From contig JYOB01000008.1 in the NCBI GenBank assembly GCA_000955795.1, forward strand, positions 56,558 through 120,557: 64,000 nt of DNA. The letters run 5' to 3'. A program made the position numbers and the translations under genes. Below the pieces are notes generated by a model. The model made no database searches, had not been told where the DNA came from, and was given only the letters and a program-made list of their open reading frames with translations. This DNA is from Burkholderiaceae bacterium 26. Its GTDB lineage: Bacteria > Pseudomonadota > Gammaproteobacteria > Burkholderiales > Burkholderiaceae. This document shows positions 62,481 to 64,000 of this stretch, one piece after another (position 1 is the stretch's first letter; each line of letters starts with the position of its first letter).

Positions 62481-63803
62481 ATGTCGCAAACCCAAGCCCT
62501 GGCGGCCACCCCAACGGACCCGGCCAGCCGCCCACTTCCCAGCACCGAGCTGGATGTCACCTACCGACGCATTGCGTACCGGCTGGTACCGTTCCTGGTG
62601 GTGCTGTTCATCCTCGCGTGGATCGACCGCGTCAACGTCGGCTTCGCCAAGCTCTCGATGCTGCAGGATCTGCAGTTCAGCGAAGCGGTGTACGGCCTGG
62701 GCGCCGGCATCTTCTTCATCGGCTACTTCCTGTTTGAAGTGCCGAGCAACCTGCTGCTGGAAAAGATCGGCGCACGCAAGACGCTGGCGCGTATCACCAT
62801 CCTGTGGGGCCTGGCCTCGATGGCGATGATCTACGTAAAGACGCCCACCTCGTTCTACGTGATGCGCTTCCTGCTAGGGATTTTTGAAGCGGGCTTCTTC
62901 CCGGGCGTGGTGCTGTATCTGACGTACTGGTTTCCCTCCGCACACCGCGCACGCATCAATGGTCTGTTCATGACCTCGTTTGCGATTGCGGGCGTAGTGG
63001 GCGGCCCCGTTGCCGGCTTCATCATGAGCCGCATGGAAGGCGTCGGCCACCTCGCCAACTGGCAATGGCTATTCCTGCTCGAGGGCATTCCGTCGGTGCT
63101 GGCCGGCTTTGCCGTGCTTGCGTGGCTGCCCGAAACGCCTCGCCAGGCCAAATGGCTTTCCGCTGCAGAACAAGATGCCGTCGTGCGCGCCGTTGAAGTG
63201 GAGAACCGCGACCCTGCCAAGCATGCCTCGTTTGGTGCGGCGCTGGCCAACGCCCGCGTGTGGATCTGCGCAGCGATCTACTTCTGCGTGGTCAGCGGCA
63301 ACGCCACCATTGCCTTCTGGACGCCGTCGATCATCAAGGAGCTGGGCGTGCAAGGCAATTTCCACATCGGCCTGATCTCGGCCATTCCGTTCATCGCCGG
63401 CACGATTGCGATGGTGTGGAACGGCGCGCATTCCGATCGCACGGGCGAACGCCGCATGCACTGCGCCATTGCAGCCGTCATCGCAGCCGCCGGCCTGGTC
63501 GCAACAGGCGCAATGCTCGGCTCGCCAGTGCTCGCACTGATCTCGCTGACGGTCGCCGCCGTCGGCATCCTCGCCGCCTTCCCGGTGTTCTGGTCGATCC
63601 CGGCCGTGTTCCTGGCCGGCACCGCAGCCGCAGGCGGCATCGCGCTCATCAACTCCATCGGCAACCTGGCCGGCTTCGTCGCGCCGTACATGATCGGTTG
63701 GCTGAAGACGAACACAGGCCACCTTTCCGCCGGCCTCTACTTCGTAGCCGCTCTCGAGCTGGGCGCCGCCGTGCTGGTCATTCTGGGCACCCGCAAACAC
63801 TAA
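62481..63803 (+). CDS. MFS transporter, anion:cation symporter family
   Basis: 440 residues, 12 predicted helices. RLVPFLVVLFILAWIDRVNVGFAKLSMLQDLQFSEAVYGLGAGIFFIGYFLFEVPSNLLLEKIGARKTLARI is diagnostic of the ACS subfamily (phthalate, tartrate and hydroxycarboxylate transporters). It probably imports the substrate of the adjacent catabolic genes. ATG at 62481 with a strong GGAGGAAACC upstream. Confidence 0.93.
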   Translation: MSQTQALAATPTDPASRPLPSTELDVTYRRIAYRLVPFLVVLFILAWIDRVNVGFAKLSMLQDLQFSEAVYGLGAGIFFIGYFLFEVPSNLLLEKIGARKTLARITILWGLASMAMIYVKTPTSFYVMRFLLGIFEAGFFPGVVLYLTYWFPSAHRARINGLFMTSFAIAGVVGGPVAGFIMSRMEGVGHLANWQWLFLLEGIPSVLAGFAVLAWLPETPRQAKWLSAAEQDAVVRAVEVENRDPAKHASFGAALANARVWICAAIYFCVVSGNATIAFWTPSIIKELGVQGNFHIGLISAIPFIAGTIAMVWNGAHSDRTGERRMHCAIAAVIAAAGLVATGAMLGSPVLALISLTVAAVGILAAFPVFWSIPAVFLAGTAAAGGIALINSIGNLAGFVAPYMIGWLKTNTGHLSAGLYFVAALELGAAVLVILGTRKH

Positions 63804-63871
63804 GCACTTACGCAGACGAAGCATCGTGGCGCCAACCCCAGCGCCGCGATGGTTCGGCCGTACCCTGCCCT

Positions 63872-63988
63872 AGATGGCGCCTTGAATTTCTGTCGCAGGG
63901 AGGAAAAAGAAGGGAGGCCTGTCTGAGCGCAGCGAGTTTGCCTCCCTTCCCTCCCTGCGACATAAATTCAAGGAATGGGTCGCCATCT
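63872..63988. repeat. Large imperfect palindrome
   Basis: Arms at 63872-63918 and 63940-63988 pair in four blocks: AGATGGCG/CGCCATCT, CCTTGAATTT/AAATTCAAGG, GTCGCAGGGAGG/CCTCCCTGCGAC and GAAGGGAGGC/GCCTCCCTTC. A 21-base loop contains CTGAGCGCAGCGAG. It lies 69 bp after the MFS gene. Could be a strong terminator, a miniature mobile element, or a dispersed palindromic repeat. Confidence 0.8.
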
Positions 63989-64000
63989 CGGGCGCGCCTT

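Overview
The window is about 64 kb of GC-rich chromosomal DNA that reads like a Ralstonia-type betaproteobacterium (R. pickettii or R. solanacearum relatives). That is inferred from codon usage, a long (528 aa) isocitrate lyase, a split PqiA, and the mix of aromatic catabolism, c-di-GMP and MocR-type regulator genes. I see no rRNA, tRNA, integrase, transposase or CRISPR array. Genes are dense and mostly in short operons.

Layout. 1-2.75 kb: a QseBC/PmrAB-like two-component system downstream of an SHP-type cytochrome c, a diheme cytochrome c and cytochrome b561, with a PmrA-like direct-repeat box in front. 2.96-3.96 kb: cassette 1, a C4-type antisense RNA element. 4-11.6 kb: an aromatic-degradation operon (flavin hydroxylase, extradiol dioxygenase, FAH hydrolase, acyl-CoA synthetase, OmpW) with a divergent TetR regulator. 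11.7-15.8 kb: a lipoprotein and a SDR/AhpD/cupin operon facing a MocR regulator. 15.78-16.94 kb: cassette 2, a diverged second copy of the C4 element. 17-28.6 kb: a LysR/NmrA pair, a diguanylate cyclase, two secreted carbohydrate-active lipoproteins, a LysR/solute-binding protein/MFS set and a decayed hydrolase. 28.7-41.4 kb: isocitrate lyase, an AI-2E-type permease, a second diguanylate cyclase, GST, a chemoreceptor, and formaldehyde detoxification (FrmA/FrmB). 41.4-54.3 kb: a Gly-rich exported protein with an in-frame amber codon, the pqiAABC operon, a MocR/DUF2917 pair, small charged proteins, and a TonB receptor with a DUF2946 protein. 54.3-63.8 kb: an HD-GYP phosphodiesterase and a second catabolic locus (flavin monooxygenase, solute-binding protein and MarR on one strand; GntR, DUF2848, amidase and MFS on the other). 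The window ends in a large palindrome.

The most striking content is the pair of cassettes at 2961-3954 and 15774-16941. Each has, in minus-strand order, a 21-bp-phased degenerate repeat array, a promoter with a perfect TATAAT, a leader hairpin, target a1/b1, a roughly 80-nt structured RNA with UUCG or GNRA tetraloops, target a2/b2 overlapping a Shine-Dalgarno, a 122-codon gene of unknown function, and a conserved 3' hairpin. The layout matches the C4 antisense RNA of phages P1/P7 and resembles P4 immunity RNA. The two copies have changed all three complementary segments in concert, so they should be regulated independently. No phage gene is nearby. The downstream protein and the phased array are not components I recognise.
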